From the NCBI RefSeq assembly GCF_021213805.1, contig NZ_JAJQJI010000001.1:62001-126000 (forward strand): a DNA stretch of 64,000 bases, given 5' to 3'. Numbering within the stretch: position 1 is the first letter of the stretch; every line of letters starts with the position of its first letter. The DNA comes from Mycobacterium sp. MYCO198283. Lineage in GTDB: Bacteria > Actinomycetota > Actinomycetes > Mycobacteriales > Mycobacteriaceae. A model generated the notes under the pieces. The model did no database searches. It had not been told where the DNA came from and worked only from the letters and a program-made list of their open reading frames with translations. Positions 51,265-60,928 of this stretch are shown here, piece by piece. The position numbers were made by a program, and so were the translations under genes.

Positions 51265-51563
51265 GAACTGTCGGCGGTCTCGCCGCGCAGCGCAGCCACC
51301 TGCGCGCGCAGTAGATCGATCTCGGTGCCCAGCCGGTCGAGCACCCAGTCGACCTCGCTGGTCTTGTAGCCGCGCAGCGCCTGGGAGAAGCGGACCGCCG
51401 CCACGTCGGCGCCCGTGACGCCGATGGCCGGCAGTGCCGTCGCGGTGGTGCCGCGCGGCAGCGGCGGCAGCGTCTCGCCGCGACCGAACAGCGCGCTGGC
51501 CACCAGGAAGACGACCGCGGCAACGGCAACCAGGACCAGCAGATAGAGCAGCACCATGGTCAT
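51261..51563 (-). CDS. Membrane-anchored DivIVA-domain protein (Rv1209-like)
   Basis: A 100-residue protein. One N-terminal helix (LLYLLVLVAVAAVVFLVASALF), then the DivIVA motif VRFSQALRGYKTSEVDWVLDRL and a short coiled coil. Possible role at curved membranes or with the Wag31 system (inference). An ATG 6 bases downstream is an alternative start. Confidence 0.83.
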   Translation of the reverse strand: MTMVLLYLLVLVAVAAVVFLVASALFGRGETLPPLPRGTTATALPAIGVTGADVAAVRFSQALRGYKTSEVDWVLDRLGTEIDLLRAQVAALRGETADSS

Positions 51564-51595
51564 GGCACCGATAGTGCCCTACGGCACCGACCCGG

Positions 51596-52540
51596 CTACC
51601 GCGGGCGCAGCGTGTTCATCGGCGGCCGGTCGGCCAGCCGCACCGGCGAGGTCCGCGGCGTGAACCCGTCACCGTCGGCGAAGAACTGGGTGAGCCCCAC
51701 TCCGGAGTCGCCGACGCCGCACCGCGCGAGCAGCGTGGCGATCACCTGGCGGCTCATGGCGCCCAGCTCGGTCAGCGGCCGGTTGCGGTGCGTGCGCACA
51801 CCGAGGTTGACCTGCGCGAGCCCGTCGAGCCCGAGCCGGTCGTAAGCGTCGATCAGCAGACCGATCTCGACGCCGTAGCCGGGCGCGAACGGCACCGACG
51901 TCAGCAGCTCGCGCGTGCCGGCGTACTCGCCGCCGAGCGGCTGGAAGATGCAGCCGAGCTCCGGGCGCAGCGCCGACAGCAGCGGCCGCGCGACGAGCTG
52001 GGTGACCCGGCCGCCGCCGTTGGCGTCCTCGCTGCCGCTGACCTTCAGCGGCCGCCGGTAGAAGCCCTTGACCAGGTGCACACCGTCGACGGTCAGCAGC
52101 GGGCCGACGAGCCGGGGCACGAACATCGGGTCGGGATCAATCAGGTCGGAGTCGATGAAGACGACGATGTCGCCGGTGGTCGCCGCCAGCGAGCGCCACA
52201 GCACCTCGCCCTTGCCCGGCTGCGGCGCCACCTCCGGCAGCGCCTGCTCGCGGCTGACCACCCGAGCGCCGGCGGCCACCGCGCGGATCCCGGTGTCGTC
52301 GGTGGAGCCGGAGTCGAGCACCACCAGCTCGTCGACGAGCCCGCCGAGCAGCGGGGCGATGGTCTGCACCACCGCGCCGACGGTGTCTTCCTCGTTGAGC
52401 GCCGGGAGCACCACCGAGATGGTGCGCCCGCGCTTGGCGGCCGCCAGCTCGGCGACCGTCCACGTCGGCCGGTCCCAGCTGTGCTCGCGCAGCCACCGAC
52501 TGTCGAGCATGTGGTCCGCCAAATCCGGTGATGTCGTCAT
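51596..52540 (-). CDS. gpgS: Glucosyl-3-phosphoglycerate synthase GpgS
   Basis: A 314-residue GT-A (GT81) enzyme that starts methylglucose lipopolysaccharide synthesis. Motifs: ISVVLPALNEEDTVG, VVLDSGSTDDT, metal-binding FIDSDLIDPDP, and VKGFYRRPL. The ATG overlaps the folP2 stop (ATGA), so the pair is coupled. Same order as Rv1208-Rv1207. Confidence 0.94.
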   Translation of the reverse strand: MTTSPDLADHMLDSRWLREHSWDRPTWTVAELAAAKRGRTISVVLPALNEEDTVGAVVQTIAPLLGGLVDELVVLDSGSTDDTGIRAVAAGARVVSREQALPEVAPQPGKGEVLWRSLAATTGDIVVFIDSDLIDPDPMFVPRLVGPLLTVDGVHLVKGFYRRPLKVSGSEDANGGGRVTQLVARPLLSALRPELGCIFQPLGGEYAGTRELLTSVPFAPGYGVEIGLLIDAYDRLGLDGLAQVNLGVRTHRNRPLTELGAMSRQVIATLLARCGVGDSGVGLTQFFADGDGFTPRTSPVRLADRPPMNTLRPR

Positions 52541-53412
52541 GCCAGTCCCCTCACCGTGCGCGCCGGCTGCCGTACGCCCTGGATCGCCGCGACCATCTCC
52601 AGGACGCGGCGAGTGGGTCCGACCTCGTGCACGCGGAACATCCGGACACCGGCAGCGGCGGCGAGCGCCGTGGCGGCGAGCGTGCCCTCGAGGCGTTCGG
52701 TCAAACCCACACCCAGAGTCTCCCCGACGAAATCCTTGTTGCTCAGGGCCATCAGGACGGGCCATCCGGTGTTTACAAGATCTTCGGCATGGCGCAACAA
52801 AGCGAGCCCGTGGAAGGTGTTCTTGCCGAAATCGTGGGTCGGGTCGATGAGGATTCCGTCGCGCGGCACCCCGGCGGCGACGGCCCGTTCGGCCGCCGCG
52901 CAGACCTCCGCCAGGACGTCGTCGACGACGCCGCGCACGGTGTCGCCGTAGCGGACGCGGAACGGCCGGGTGCGAGGCACCGCGCCGCCGGTGTGCGAGC
53001 ACACCAGCCCTGCGCCGTGAGCGGCCGCCACCGCTGCCAGCCCCGGGTCGGCGCCCGCCCAGGTGTCGTTGATCAGGTCGGCGCCGGCGCGGCACGCCTG
53101 GTCGGCCACCTCGGCGCGCCAGGTGTCGACGCTGATCAGCTGGTCGGGGTACTCGCCGCGCAGCCAGGCGATGAACGGCACCACCCGCGCGATCTCGGCG
53201 TCGGCGTCGACCGCGTCGCCGGGGCCGGCCTTCACACCGCCGATGTCGACGACGTCGGCGCCTTCGGCGACCACCCGGGCGACCGCGGCCTTGGCGGCGT
53301 CGTCGTCGAAGGCCGCGCCCCGGTCGTAGAAGGAATCCGGCGTGCGGTTGACGATCGCCATGACCAACGCCCGGTCAGCGGGCACCGGCCGGCCGCGAAA
53401 CGTCTCCTGCAC
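52537..53412 (-). CDS. folP2: Dihydropteroate synthase homologue FolP2
   Basis: A 291-residue TIM barrel. MAIVNRTPDSFYDRG, DIGGVKAGPG, ISVDTWRAEVA and INDTWAG are DHPS motifs, but GGVKAGPG replaces the usual GGESTRPG, as in mycobacterial FolP2, which is known to lack normal DHPS activity. Coupling to gpgS suggests a role in that pathway (inference). TAGCCT (53424-53419) is spaced for a transcript starting on the GTG. Confidence 0.88.
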   Translation of the reverse strand: MQETFRGRPVPADRALVMAIVNRTPDSFYDRGAAFDDDAAKAAVARVVAEGADVVDIGGVKAGPGDAVDADAEIARVVPFIAWLRGEYPDQLISVDTWRAEVADQACRAGADLINDTWAGADPGLAAVAAAHGAGLVCSHTGGAVPRTRPFRVRYGDTVRGVVDDVLAEVCAAAERAVAAGVPRDGILIDPTHDFGKNTFHGLALLRHAEDLVNTGWPVLMALSNKDFVGETLGVGLTERLEGTLAATALAAAAGVRMFRVHEVGPTRRVLEMVAAIQGVRQPARTVRGLA

Positions 53413-53432
53413 TCCTCCAGGCTAGGCGGGCG

Positions 53433-55238
53433 TCAGTTCTTGGGTCGGGACCCGTTCGCGACCTCTTGCGGGTACTCGTCGTAGAACTCGACGTAGCCCT
53501 CGTCGCGACCCTTGAGCACGTAGATCGGATCCTCGATCGTGCCGCTGTCCTCGTCGCCCTCGCCGGTGTTGCCGCCGTAGCCCTGCTTGCGCAGCTCCAC
53601 CTTCTGGCTCTTGAACGTCGACGTGTGCGCCAGCTCGTCGACCACGCGGACGAACAGCGGCACCGCGTAGGGCGGCAGCTTGTCGTAGACGGTCTTGGCC
53701 AGCGCCTTGCCGTCGAACTCCTTGCCCTCCTTGAGCTGGATGGCCGCCATCCCGGCCTTGCCGCCGGCGCCCTCGACCTCGACGCCGTAGACCGTCGCCT
53801 CCTCCACGTTCGGGTCGGTCGACAGCGCGGCCTCGACCTCGGTGGTGGCGACGTTCTCGCCCTTCCACCGGAAGGTGTCGCCGAGCCGGTCGGCGAAAGC
53901 GGCGTGACCGAAGCCCTGCGAGCGCATCAGGTCGCCGGTGTTGAACCAGACGTCGCCGTCCTTGAAGGCGTTGCGCACCAGCTTCTTCTCGGTGGCTTCC
54001 TTGTCGGTGTAGCCGTCGAAGGGTTGGAAGCTGCTCACCTTGGACAGCAGCAGACCGGCTTCGCCGTTCTTGACCTTCTTCACCCGGCCCTTCTCGTCGC
54101 GGACCGGTTCGCCGCTGTCGGGGTCGTATTCGACGAACGCGACCGGCGACGGGCAGATGCCGGTGGTCTTGTCGAGGTTGAAGAAGTTGAGGAACGCGGT
54201 GTTGCTCTCGCTGGCGGAGTAGAACTCGCACACCCGCTCGATGCCGAACCGCTCGGTGAACTGATCCCAGATCGCCGGCCGCAGCCCGTTGCCGGCGATC
54301 ACGCGCACCTTGTGCTTGCGGTCGGTGTCGCGCTCCGGCTGGTTGAGCAGATAGCCGCAGATCTCACCGATGTAGACGAAGGCGGTGGCGTCGTAGCGGA
54401 TGACCTCGTCCCAGAACTTCGACGCCGAGAACGATTTGCCGATGGCCAGCGTCGCGCCGCCGTTCAGCACGGCCGAGCACGCGACCGTCAGCGCGTTGTT
54501 GTGGTACAGCGGCAGGCAGCAGTACAGGGTGTCCTTGCTGTTCAGCCGCATGCCCAGGCCACCGAAGCCGGCCAGCGCCCGCAGCCAGCGATAGTGCGTC
54601 ATCACCGACGCCTTGGGCATGCCGGTGGTGCCGGAGGTGAAAATGTAGAACGCCTTGTCCTTTGCCACCAGCGTCGAGGTCACGTCCGGGTTCTTGGTCG
54701 ACGCCCCCTCGGCGAGCCGCTCCAGCTCGCCGAGCGTCAACAGCTCGCCCGCTTCGGCGCCCGCCTCGTCGATGGCCTCGCAGAACTCGTCGTCGGTGAC
54801 GACGACCTTGGCTTCGAGCAGCCCGAAGCTGTGCTTGAGCACGTCGCCGCGCTGGTTGTAGTTGAGCATGCCGGCGATGGCGCCGAGCTTGACCGTGGCG
54901 AGCATCAGCAGTACGGGGTGCGGGGAGTTCTTGAGCATGACGCCGACGACGTCGCCCTTGCCGACGCCGTGGTCGGCCAGCACGGCGGCGTACCGGTTGA
55001 CCGTCTCGTTGGCCTCGCGGTAGGTGATCTGCTGGTCCTCGAAGCGGATGAAGAGGTGGTCGGCGTAGCGCGCCGCCCGCTCCTGGAAGACCTTGCCGAT
55101 CGACGTCCTGCCGCCCGGTCGGGCCATGAACCCGGTGAGCACCCCCTGGACGATGGTGGGCGTGTCCATCACGATCGACGGCAACTGGACCGCGATGTCG
55201 AGGATGCCGACGGATTTGCGTGTCTTCTGCTCAGACAT
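53433..55238 (-). CDS. fadD6: Long-chain fatty-acid-CoA ligase FadD6
   Basis: A 601-residue adenylate-forming enzyme. P-loop-like YIFTSGTTGMPKASVMTH (about 205-222), SASESNTAF, FNTGDLMRSQGFGH and the hinge DRLGDTFRWKGENVATTEVE. It activates long-chain fatty acids. ATG 55238 was chosen over an upstream in-frame start (55280) because GGAAGG lies upstream and the family begins near MSEQKTRKSVG. Confidence 0.9.
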   Translation of the reverse strand: MSEQKTRKSVGILDIAVQLPSIVMDTPTIVQGVLTGFMARPGGRTSIGKVFQERAARYADHLFIRFEDQQITYREANETVNRYAAVLADHGVGKGDVVGVMLKNSPHPVLLMLATVKLGAIAGMLNYNQRGDVLKHSFGLLEAKVVVTDDEFCEAIDEAGAEAGELLTLGELERLAEGASTKNPDVTSTLVAKDKAFYIFTSGTTGMPKASVMTHYRWLRALAGFGGLGMRLNSKDTLYCCLPLYHNNALTVACSAVLNGGATLAIGKSFSASKFWDEVIRYDATAFVYIGEICGYLLNQPERDTDRKHKVRVIAGNGLRPAIWDQFTERFGIERVCEFYSASESNTAFLNFFNLDKTTGICPSPVAFVEYDPDSGEPVRDEKGRVKKVKNGEAGLLLSKVSSFQPFDGYTDKEATEKKLVRNAFKDGDVWFNTGDLMRSQGFGHAAFADRLGDTFRWKGENVATTEVEAALSTDPNVEEATVYGVEVEGAGGKAGMAAIQLKEGKEFDGKALAKTVYDKLPPYAVPLFVRVVDELAHTSTFKSQKVELRKQGYGGNTGEGDEDSGTIEDPIYVLKGRDEGYVEFYDEYPQEVANGSRPKN

Positions 55239-55240
55239 GC

Positions 55241-55822
55241 TCACTGACCTTCCGCACTCAAGGGTTCGGGTGGCTCGCACGCGGCGAGCGCCGCGTCGAC
55301 GTTACGGGTGACCGTGATGCGTTCGAATGCCTCCGGTGTGACGTAGCCGCGGTCCAGCAAGCCGACCAACCAGGCCCACAGCCCGTCATAGTGCCCCTCC
55401 GGATCGAGGAGCACGACGGGTTTGGCATGCATTCCGAGATATCCGGCTGTCCACGTTTCAAACAATTCCTCCAGCGTGCCGATGCCGCCGGGGAGCGTGA
55501 CGAAGGCGTCGGCGCGGTCTTCCATCAGCTGCTTGCGCTGGCGCATCGTGTCGACGACGAGCAGCTCGTCGGCGTCGGTGTCGGCGACCTCGCGATGCAC
55601 CAGCGCCTTGGGGATGACGCCGACGGTGTGGCCGCCGCGCGACCGGGCGCCGTCGGCCAGCGCCCCCATCGCCGAGACGTTGCCGCCGCCGGACACCAGC
55701 GTCCAGCCCCGCGCGGCGATGCCCTCCCCCACTCGGCGGGCCAGGTCGAGCAGCGCGGCGTCGGTGGGCACCGACGCGCAGTACACGCACACCGCCCAGT
55801 CGCGGCGGTTTCCTTCGGACAC
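55241..55822 (-). CDS. LOG-family cytokinin-nucleotide phosphoribohydrolase (Rv1205-like)
   Basis: A 193-residue Lonely-Guy enzyme. VSGGGNVSAMG and the signature LPGGIGTLEELFE are intact, with MRQRK before them. Family members release cytokinin bases from nucleotides. TAGGTT (55835-55830) predicts a leader of about one base before the GTG at 55822. It lies immediately upstream of fadD6. Confidence 0.9.
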   Translation of the reverse strand: MSEGNRRDWAVCVYCASVPTDAALLDLARRVGEGIAARGWTLVSGGGNVSAMGALADGARSRGGHTVGVIPKALVHREVADTDADELLVVDTMRQRKQLMEDRADAFVTLPGGIGTLEELFETWTAGYLGMHAKPVVLLDPEGHYDGLWAWLVGLLDRGYVTPEAFERITVTRNVDAALAACEPPEPLSAEGQ

Positions 55823-55873
55823 GCCCCGCAACCTAGCTTCGGCGGTTTTCTCACCGGCGGCGAGGTGCCGCAA

Positions 55874-55879
55874 TACGAT
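55874..55879 (+). promoter_or_regulatory. Putative -10 (TACGAT), leaderless, for the TPR-like orphan
   Basis: Last T is 7 bases before the G of the GTG at 55886. This fixes the start of a gene that could otherwise be taken as a broken 3' fragment. Confidence 0.4.
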
Positions 55880-55885
55880 CCGGCC

Positions 55886-56890
55886 GTGCCGTCCGAACAC
55901 CTCGCGCTGGCCGAGCGGCTGTCCAAGGCCACCGCGCTGGCGTGGGAGGGCCGCGGCCGCGAGGCCGACGCGCTGCTCGGCGAGGTGGATCCGGCGTCGT
56001 TGTCGCCCGAGGACCTCATCAGCTGGACGCTGCCGCGCGCCGCGAACCAGTTCTGGATGCTGAGTGAACCGGAGCGCGCCACCGCGTTCCTGGCCAACAT
56101 CCGCAACCGGGTGCTCGACGAGCCCTCGCGGCTGACCATCGACGCGCTGTCGGCGATGTTCGCGATGAACTCCGGAGCACTGGACCGGTCGATGGCCCTG
56201 GCTGACGAGGTGCTGTCGTCGCCGGTCGCCACCGCGCAGGCGGTGGGTTGGGCGGCGTCGGCGGCGTCGCTGTGCGCGGCCCGGATGGGACGCGTCGCCG
56301 ACGTCGACTCGCTGGCGCACCGCGCGGTGGACGCCGACCACCCCGGGCTGCTGCGCTTCACCGTCGGCTTCGCGCGGATCACCGCCGCGCTGCATGCCGA
56401 CCGGATGGCCGACGCGCAGCGCATCGCCGACGAGCTCGGGGACGGCGGCACCGAACCGGGCCGGGCCATCGGGGCCCTGCTGCGGGCGCGCGTGCGGCTG
56501 CACGCCGGGGACGCGGCGAACGCCGCCGACCTGGTGGCAGCACCGGCCGCCGTGCTGGAGCGCACCGGCTATTCGTGGGGCCCGCTGGCGCTGATGACGT
56601 CGGCGCACGCGCTGGGCGCGGCGAACGATCCGGTCGCCGCGGCCAAGGCGCTCGCCCGCGCGGAGGCCCGCCACGGGCTCAAGTCGCAGCTGTTCGCCCC
56701 GGAGCTCGGGATGGCGCGCGCGCAGGTCACGTCGGCGCTGGGCGACCGCGATGCCGCGATCGCCGCCATCCGGGACGCCGCGCGCACCGCGGAGCGCACC
56801 GGGCAGCGCGCGGTCGCGGTGCAGGCCTGGCGGCAGGCCGAGCGGCTGGGTGACGCCCGCGCGGGCGCCGAGATTCAGCGGCTGAGGTAG
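55886..56890 (+). CDS. TPR-like helical protein resembling a free-standing LuxR-regulator middle region
   Basis: A 334-residue protein made of helical repeats ([70 protein letters not shown], in part). This pattern is familiar from the TPR section of large mycobacterial LuxR/AAA regulators, but neither the ATPase nor the C-terminal HTH is present; it ends EIQRLR. It may be a decayed regulator or an independent adaptor. The stop overlaps dapE by 16 bases in convergent orientation. Confidence 0.7.
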   Translation: MPSEHLALAERLSKATALAWEGRGREADALLGEVDPASLSPEDLISWTLPRAANQFWMLSEPERATAFLANIRNRVLDEPSRLTIDALSAMFAMNSGALDRSMALADEVLSSPVATAQAVGWAASAASLCAARMGRVADVDSLAHRAVDADHPGLLRFTVGFARITAALHADRMADAQRIADELGDGGTEPGRAIGALLRARVRLHAGDAANAADLVAAPAAVLERTGYSWGPLALMTSAHALGAANDPVAAAKALARAEARHGLKSQLFAPELGMARAQVTSALGDRDAAIAAIRDAARTAERTGQRAVAVQAWRQAERLGDARAGAEIQRLR

Positions 56891-57951
56891 GCGCGCAGCA
56901 CGTCGGTGGTCGCGGTGATCGCGTCGACGGCCACGTGTTCGTCGGCCTTGTGCGCCAGGTTCGGATCGCCGGGGCCGTAGTTGACGGCCGGGATGCCGCG
57001 CGCGGCGAACCGCGCGACGTCGGTCCAGCCGTACTTCGCCCGGACCTGACCGCCGGCGGCGGCGATCAGCGCGGCCGCCGCGGGCTGCCGCAGGCCGGGC
57101 AGCGCGCCGGCGGCGGCGTCGGTCTGCTCGATCGTGACGTCCAGGCCAGTCAGCACCTCGTGCACGTGCTCGAGCGCCTGCGCCGGGGTGCGGTCAGGAG
57201 CGAACCGGTAGTTCACGGTCACCGACGCGGCGTCGGGGATGACGTTGCCGGCGACGCCGCCGTCGATGCGCACCGCCGAGAGTCCCTCGCGGTACACGCA
57301 GCCGTCGATGTCCACCTGCCGCGCCGGGTACTCGGCAAGCCGCTGCAGCACCGCGCCGAGCTTGTGAATGGCGTTGTCCCCCAGCCAGGACCGCGCCGAG
57401 TGTGCCCGGGTCCCGGCGGCGCGGACCACGACCCGCAGCGTGCCCTGGCAGCCCGCCTCGATGTACCCGCCCGACGGCTCGCCGAGCACGGCGAGGTCGG
57501 CGCCGAGCCACTCCGGGAGCTCGCGCTCGATGCGGTTCAGCCCGTTGGCGCTGGCCTCGATCTCCTCGCAGTCGTAGAACACCAGCGTCAGGTCGTGCAT
57601 CGGATCGGTGATCGTCGCGGCGAGGTGCAGGAACACGGCGTCGCCGGATTTCATGTCCGACGTGCCGCAGCCGTAGAGCAGGTCGCCCTCCCCCGTGACG
57701 ATGCGGCGGCTGGGCACGTTGCCCGCGGCGGGCACGGTGTCGAGGTGACCGGCCAAGAGCACCCGCTGCGGGCGCCCGAGGTGGGTGCGGGCCAGCACCG
57801 CGTCGCCGTGGCGCACCACCTCGAAGCCGGGCGCCTGCCGCCGCAGCGCCGCTTCGACCTCGTCGGCGATGCGCGCCTCGTGGCGCGATTCGCTCGGGAT
57901 GTCCACCAACGCGGCCGTCAGCGCGATCGGGTCATCGGTGAGGTCCAACAC
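56875..57951 (-). CDS. dapE: Succinyl-diaminopimelate desuccinylase DapE
   Basis: A 358-residue M20 metallohydrolase of lysine/DAP synthesis. Metal ligands in [29 protein letters not shown], and a C-terminal His in [11 protein letters not shown]. The dimerisation domain spans about 180-290. Start GTG 57951 fits TAGCGT at 57965-57960. DapE supplies DAP for peptidoglycan. Confidence 0.93.
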   Translation of the reverse strand: MLDLTDDPIALTAALVDIPSESRHEARIADEVEAALRRQAPGFEVVRHGDAVLARTHLGRPQRVLLAGHLDTVPAAGNVPSRRIVTGEGDLLYGCGTSDMKSGDAVFLHLAATITDPMHDLTLVFYDCEEIEASANGLNRIERELPEWLGADLAVLGEPSGGYIEAGCQGTLRVVVRAAGTRAHSARSWLGDNAIHKLGAVLQRLAEYPARQVDIDGCVYREGLSAVRIDGGVAGNVIPDAASVTVNYRFAPDRTPAQALEHVHEVLTGLDVTIEQTDAAAGALPGLRQPAAAALIAAAGGQVRAKYGWTDVARFAARGIPAVNYGPGDPNLAHKADEHVAVDAITATTDVLRAYLSR

Positions 57952-57959
57952 GACTGCCC

Positions 57960-57980
57960 ACGCTAGCGGTCGACTAGCCT
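57960..57980. promoter_or_regulatory. Divergent dapE/dapD promoters
   Basis: TAGCGT (minus, 57965-57960) and TAGCCT (plus, 57975-57980) are each 8 bases from their start codons. The two starts are only 37 bases apart, so both -35 regions overlap the opposite promoter or gene start. Confidence 0.4.
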
Positions 57981-57988
57981 TGCGCAGC

Positions 57989-58942
57989 GTGACTACCGCT
58001 GTGGGTACCGGGCTGGCGACCCTCGCCGCCGACGGCACCGTCCTCGACGTGTGGTTCCCGGCACCCGAGCTGGGCCATGCCGGCACCGACGAACCCGCCG
58101 GCACCACGCAGGCCTCCATCGCCGACCTGCCCGAGCCGTTGGCGATGCTGACCGGCCGCGACGAGGACCGCGACACCGAGACCGTCGCCGTGCGCACGGT
58201 GATCGCCTCGCTGGACGACAAGGCCGTCGACGCCTACGACGTCTACCTGCGGCTCCACCTGCTGTCGCACCGGCTGGTCGCGCCGCACGGGCTGAACGCC
58301 GAGGGCTTCTTCGGGCTGCTGACCAACGTGGTGTGGACCAACCACGGCCCCTGCCCGGTCGAGGGGTTCGAGCTGGCGCGCGCCCGGCTGCGGCGCCGCG
58401 GACCGGTCACCGTCTACGGCGTCGACAAGTTCCCGCGCATGGTCGACTACGTGCTGCCGACGGGCGTGCGGATCGCCGACGCCGACCGGGTGCGGCTCGG
58501 CGCCCACCTCGCGCCCGGCACGACGGTGATGCACGAAGGCTTCTGCAACTTCAACGCCGGCACGCTGGGCAGCTCGATGGTCGAGGGCCGCATCTCGGCC
58601 GGCGTGGTGGTCGGCGACGGCTCCGACATCGGCGGCGGCGCGTCGATCATGGGCACGCTGTCGGGCGGCGGCAGCGAGGTGATCTCCGTCGGCAAGCGCT
58701 GCCTGCTGGGCGCCAACGCCGGGCTGGGCATCTCGCTGGGCGACGACTGCGTGGTCGAGGCGGGGCTGTACGTCACCGCCGGCACCAAGGTCGTGACGCC
58801 CGACGGCACCACCGTCAAGGCCCGGGAGCTGTCCGGCGCGAACAACCTGCTGTTCCGGCGCAACTCGGTGTCCGGCGCCGTCGAGGTGGTGCCCCGCGAC
58901 GGGCAGGGCATCGCGCTCAACGAGGCACTACACGCCAACTAG
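57989..58942 (+). CDS. dapD: Tetrahydrodipicolinate N-succinyltransferase DapD
   Basis: A 317-residue trimeric acyltransferase. N-terminal alpha/beta domain (1-150), then left-handed beta-helix hexapeptides ([23 protein letters not shown] and [17 protein letters not shown], in part), ending with the C-terminal strand. Length equals Rv1201c. It acts upstream of DapE in the succinylase branch. Confidence 0.95.
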   Translation: MTTAVGTGLATLAADGTVLDVWFPAPELGHAGTDEPAGTTQASIADLPEPLAMLTGRDEDRDTETVAVRTVIASLDDKAVDAYDVYLRLHLLSHRLVAPHGLNAEGFFGLLTNVVWTNHGPCPVEGFELARARLRRRGPVTVYGVDKFPRMVDYVLPTGVRIADADRVRLGAHLAPGTTVMHEGFCNFNAGTLGSSMVEGRISAGVVVGDGSDIGGGASIMGTLSGGGSEVISVGKRCLLGANAGLGISLGDDCVVEAGLYVTAGTKVVTPDGTTVKARELSGANNLLFRRNSVSGAVEVVPRDGQGIALNEALHAN

Positions 58943-58959
58943 TCCTTTCGCGGCCAGGC

Positions 58960-60342
58960 TCAGCGCATCAGCTCCTTCTTGAGCACCTTGCCCATGGCGT
59001 TGCGGGGCAGCGCGTCGACCACCCGCACCTCCCGCGGGCGCTTGTGCCGCGACAGTTGTTGCGCCACCGCGTCGATCAGCGCGGCGGGCGGGGCGTCGCC
59101 GACCACGTAGGCGACGATCCGCTGGCCGAGGTCGTCGTCGGGCACGCCGACGACGGCCGCCTCCCGCACGCCAGGCTGGCCCAGCAGCACGGTCTCGATC
59201 TCGCCGGCGCCGATGCGGTAGCCGCCGCTCTTGATCAGGTCGACAGATTCCCGCCCGACGATCCGGTGCATGCCGTCGCGGTCGACCACGGCGACGTCGC
59301 CGGTGCGATACCAGCCGTCGTCGGTGAAGGCCGCGGCGGTGGCGTCGGGCCGGTTGAGGTAGCCGTCGAACATGGTGGGCGCCCGGACCTCCAGCCGCGC
59401 TACGGTCTCGCCGTCGTGGGCGACCTCGGCGCCGTCGTCGTCGACCAGCCGCGTCCGCACGCCGGCAAGCGGCATTCCCACCCAGCCCGGCCGGCGCTCG
59501 CCGTCGGCGCGCGTCGACAGCGTGATCAGCGTCTCGGTGCTGCCGTAGCGCTCGACGGGCGCGTGCCCGGTCAGCTCGGTCAACCGCTCGAACACGCCGA
59601 CCGGCAGCGGCGCACTGCCGGACACCAGCAGCCGCGCCGGGCGCAGCGCCTCGGCCGCGGCCGGGTCGGCGACGATCCGCGACCACACGGTCGGCACGCC
59701 GAAGTACAGCGTGCCGCCGGCTGTCGCGTAGGCCTCGGCGGTCGGCCGGACGGTGTGCACGAAGCGGTTGCCGATGCGCAGCGAGCCGAGCAGGCCCAGC
59801 ACCAGCCCATGCACGTGGTAGAGCGGTAGCCCGTGCACCAGCGTGTCGTCGGCGGTCCACTGCCAGGCCTCGGCGAGCGCGTCGATGCCGGCGGCGATCG
59901 CGGCGCGGCTGAGCACCACGCCCTTCGGCGGGCCGGTGGTGCCGGAGGTGTACATGACGAGCGCGGGCGCGTCCGCCGGCGGTTCGGCGTAGCGGTGCCA
60001 GGACCGGGCGTGCAGCCGGACCGGGATGTGCGGCAGGCCCTCGTCGCTCTCGGGTCGTTCGCCCAGCCAAGCTTGGGCGCCGGAATCGGTGAGGATGTGC
60101 CGGCGTTCGGCCGCCCCGACGTCGGCGGGCACCGGCACCACGGGCACACCGGCGATCAGGCAGCCGGTGACCGCGAGCACCGTGGCGATCGACGGCGTCG
60201 CCAGCACCGCGACGCGCTCGGCCCGGGCCACGCGTTCGGCGACCGACGTGGCGGCGCCGACGAGGTCGCTGCGGGTGAGCGTCGCGTCGCCGACCCGGAC
60301 CGCTTCACCGGTGTCGGTCGCGGACAGCGAGGCCAGCAGCAC
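58960..60342 (-). CDS. fadD36: Fatty-acid-CoA ligase FadD36
   Basis: A 460-residue adenylate-forming ligase very similar to M. tuberculosis FadD36 (PVVPVPADVGAAERRHIL, ESVDLIKSGGYRIGAGEIE). P-loop MYTSGTTGPPKGVV; catalytic Lys in RNAMGKVLKKELM near the end. GTG 60342 was chosen because TAGCCT lies 7 bases upstream; the frame extends further without support. In M. tuberculosis fadD36 (Rv1193) lies a few genes further on, so this marks a local deletion or rearrangement. Confidence 0.9.
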   Translation of the reverse strand: MLLASLSATDTGEAVRVGDATLTRSDLVGAATSVAERVARAERVAVLATPSIATVLAVTGCLIAGVPVVPVPADVGAAERRHILTDSGAQAWLGERPESDEGLPHIPVRLHARSWHRYAEPPADAPALVMYTSGTTGPPKGVVLSRAAIAAGIDALAEAWQWTADDTLVHGLPLYHVHGLVLGLLGSLRIGNRFVHTVRPTAEAYATAGGTLYFGVPTVWSRIVADPAAAEALRPARLLVSGSAPLPVGVFERLTELTGHAPVERYGSTETLITLSTRADGERRPGWVGMPLAGVRTRLVDDDGAEVAHDGETVARLEVRAPTMFDGYLNRPDATAAAFTDDGWYRTGDVAVVDRDGMHRIVGRESVDLIKSGGYRIGAGEIETVLLGQPGVREAAVVGVPDDDLGQRIVAYVVGDAPPAALIDAVAQQLSRHKRPREVRVVDALPRNAMGKVLKKELMR

Positions 60343-60382
60343 GCCGCCGAGGCTACTCGGCAGCGGCCGCGATACTTGCCTC

Positions 60383-60928
60383 GTGTCCCACATCGAATGC
60401 CTGTCGTCGACGGAGGTGTACCGCAACGCGTGGATCTCGCTGCGGGAGGACCGGATTCGCCGGCCCGACGGCAGCGACGGCGTCTACAGCGTGGTCGACA
60501 AGCCGACCTACGCGCTGGTGATCGCCGTCGACGGCGACCGGGTGGCGCTCGTCGAGCAGTACCGGTATCCGCTGCGGATGCGGCGCTGGGAGTTCCCGCA
60601 GGGCACCGCGCCCGGGCTGGCCGAGACCGACCCGGCCGAGGTGGCTGCCCGCGAGCTGCGCGAGGAGACCGGGCTGCGGGCGGCGTGCATCCGGCAGATC
60701 GGGCGCCTCGACGTGGCGCCCGGCCTGTCGAGCCAGCGCGGGGCGGTGTTCGTCGCGACCGGCGTCACCGCCGGCGAGCACGCCCGCGAGCACGAGGAGC
60801 AGGACATGCGCAGCGCGTGGTTCACCCGCTCGGCCGTGGAGGCGATGATGCGGGCAGGCGAGATCACCGACAGCCAGTCGATCGCGGCCTACGCCCTGCT
60901 GTTGCTGTCCGAACGCGCCGGCGACTAG
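60383..60928 (+). CDS. Nudix hydrolase, ADP-ribose pyrophosphatase-like
   Basis: A 181-residue protein. The Nudix box runs from GTAPGLAE to ARELREETGL with the catalytic Glu pair present. VEQYRYPLRMRRWEFPQGTA is typical of ADP-ribose/nucleoside-diphosphate-sugar pyrophosphatases. Divergent from fadD36; its end overlaps the HNH gene by 4 bases. Substrate unproven. Confidence 0.85.
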   Translation: MSHIECLSSTEVYRNAWISLREDRIRRPDGSDGVYSVVDKPTYALVIAVDGDRVALVEQYRYPLRMRRWEFPQGTAPGLAETDPAEVAARELREETGLRAACIRQIGRLDVAPGLSSQRGAVFVATGVTAGEHAREHEEQDMRSAWFTRSAVEAMMRAGEITDSQSIAAYALLLLSERAGD

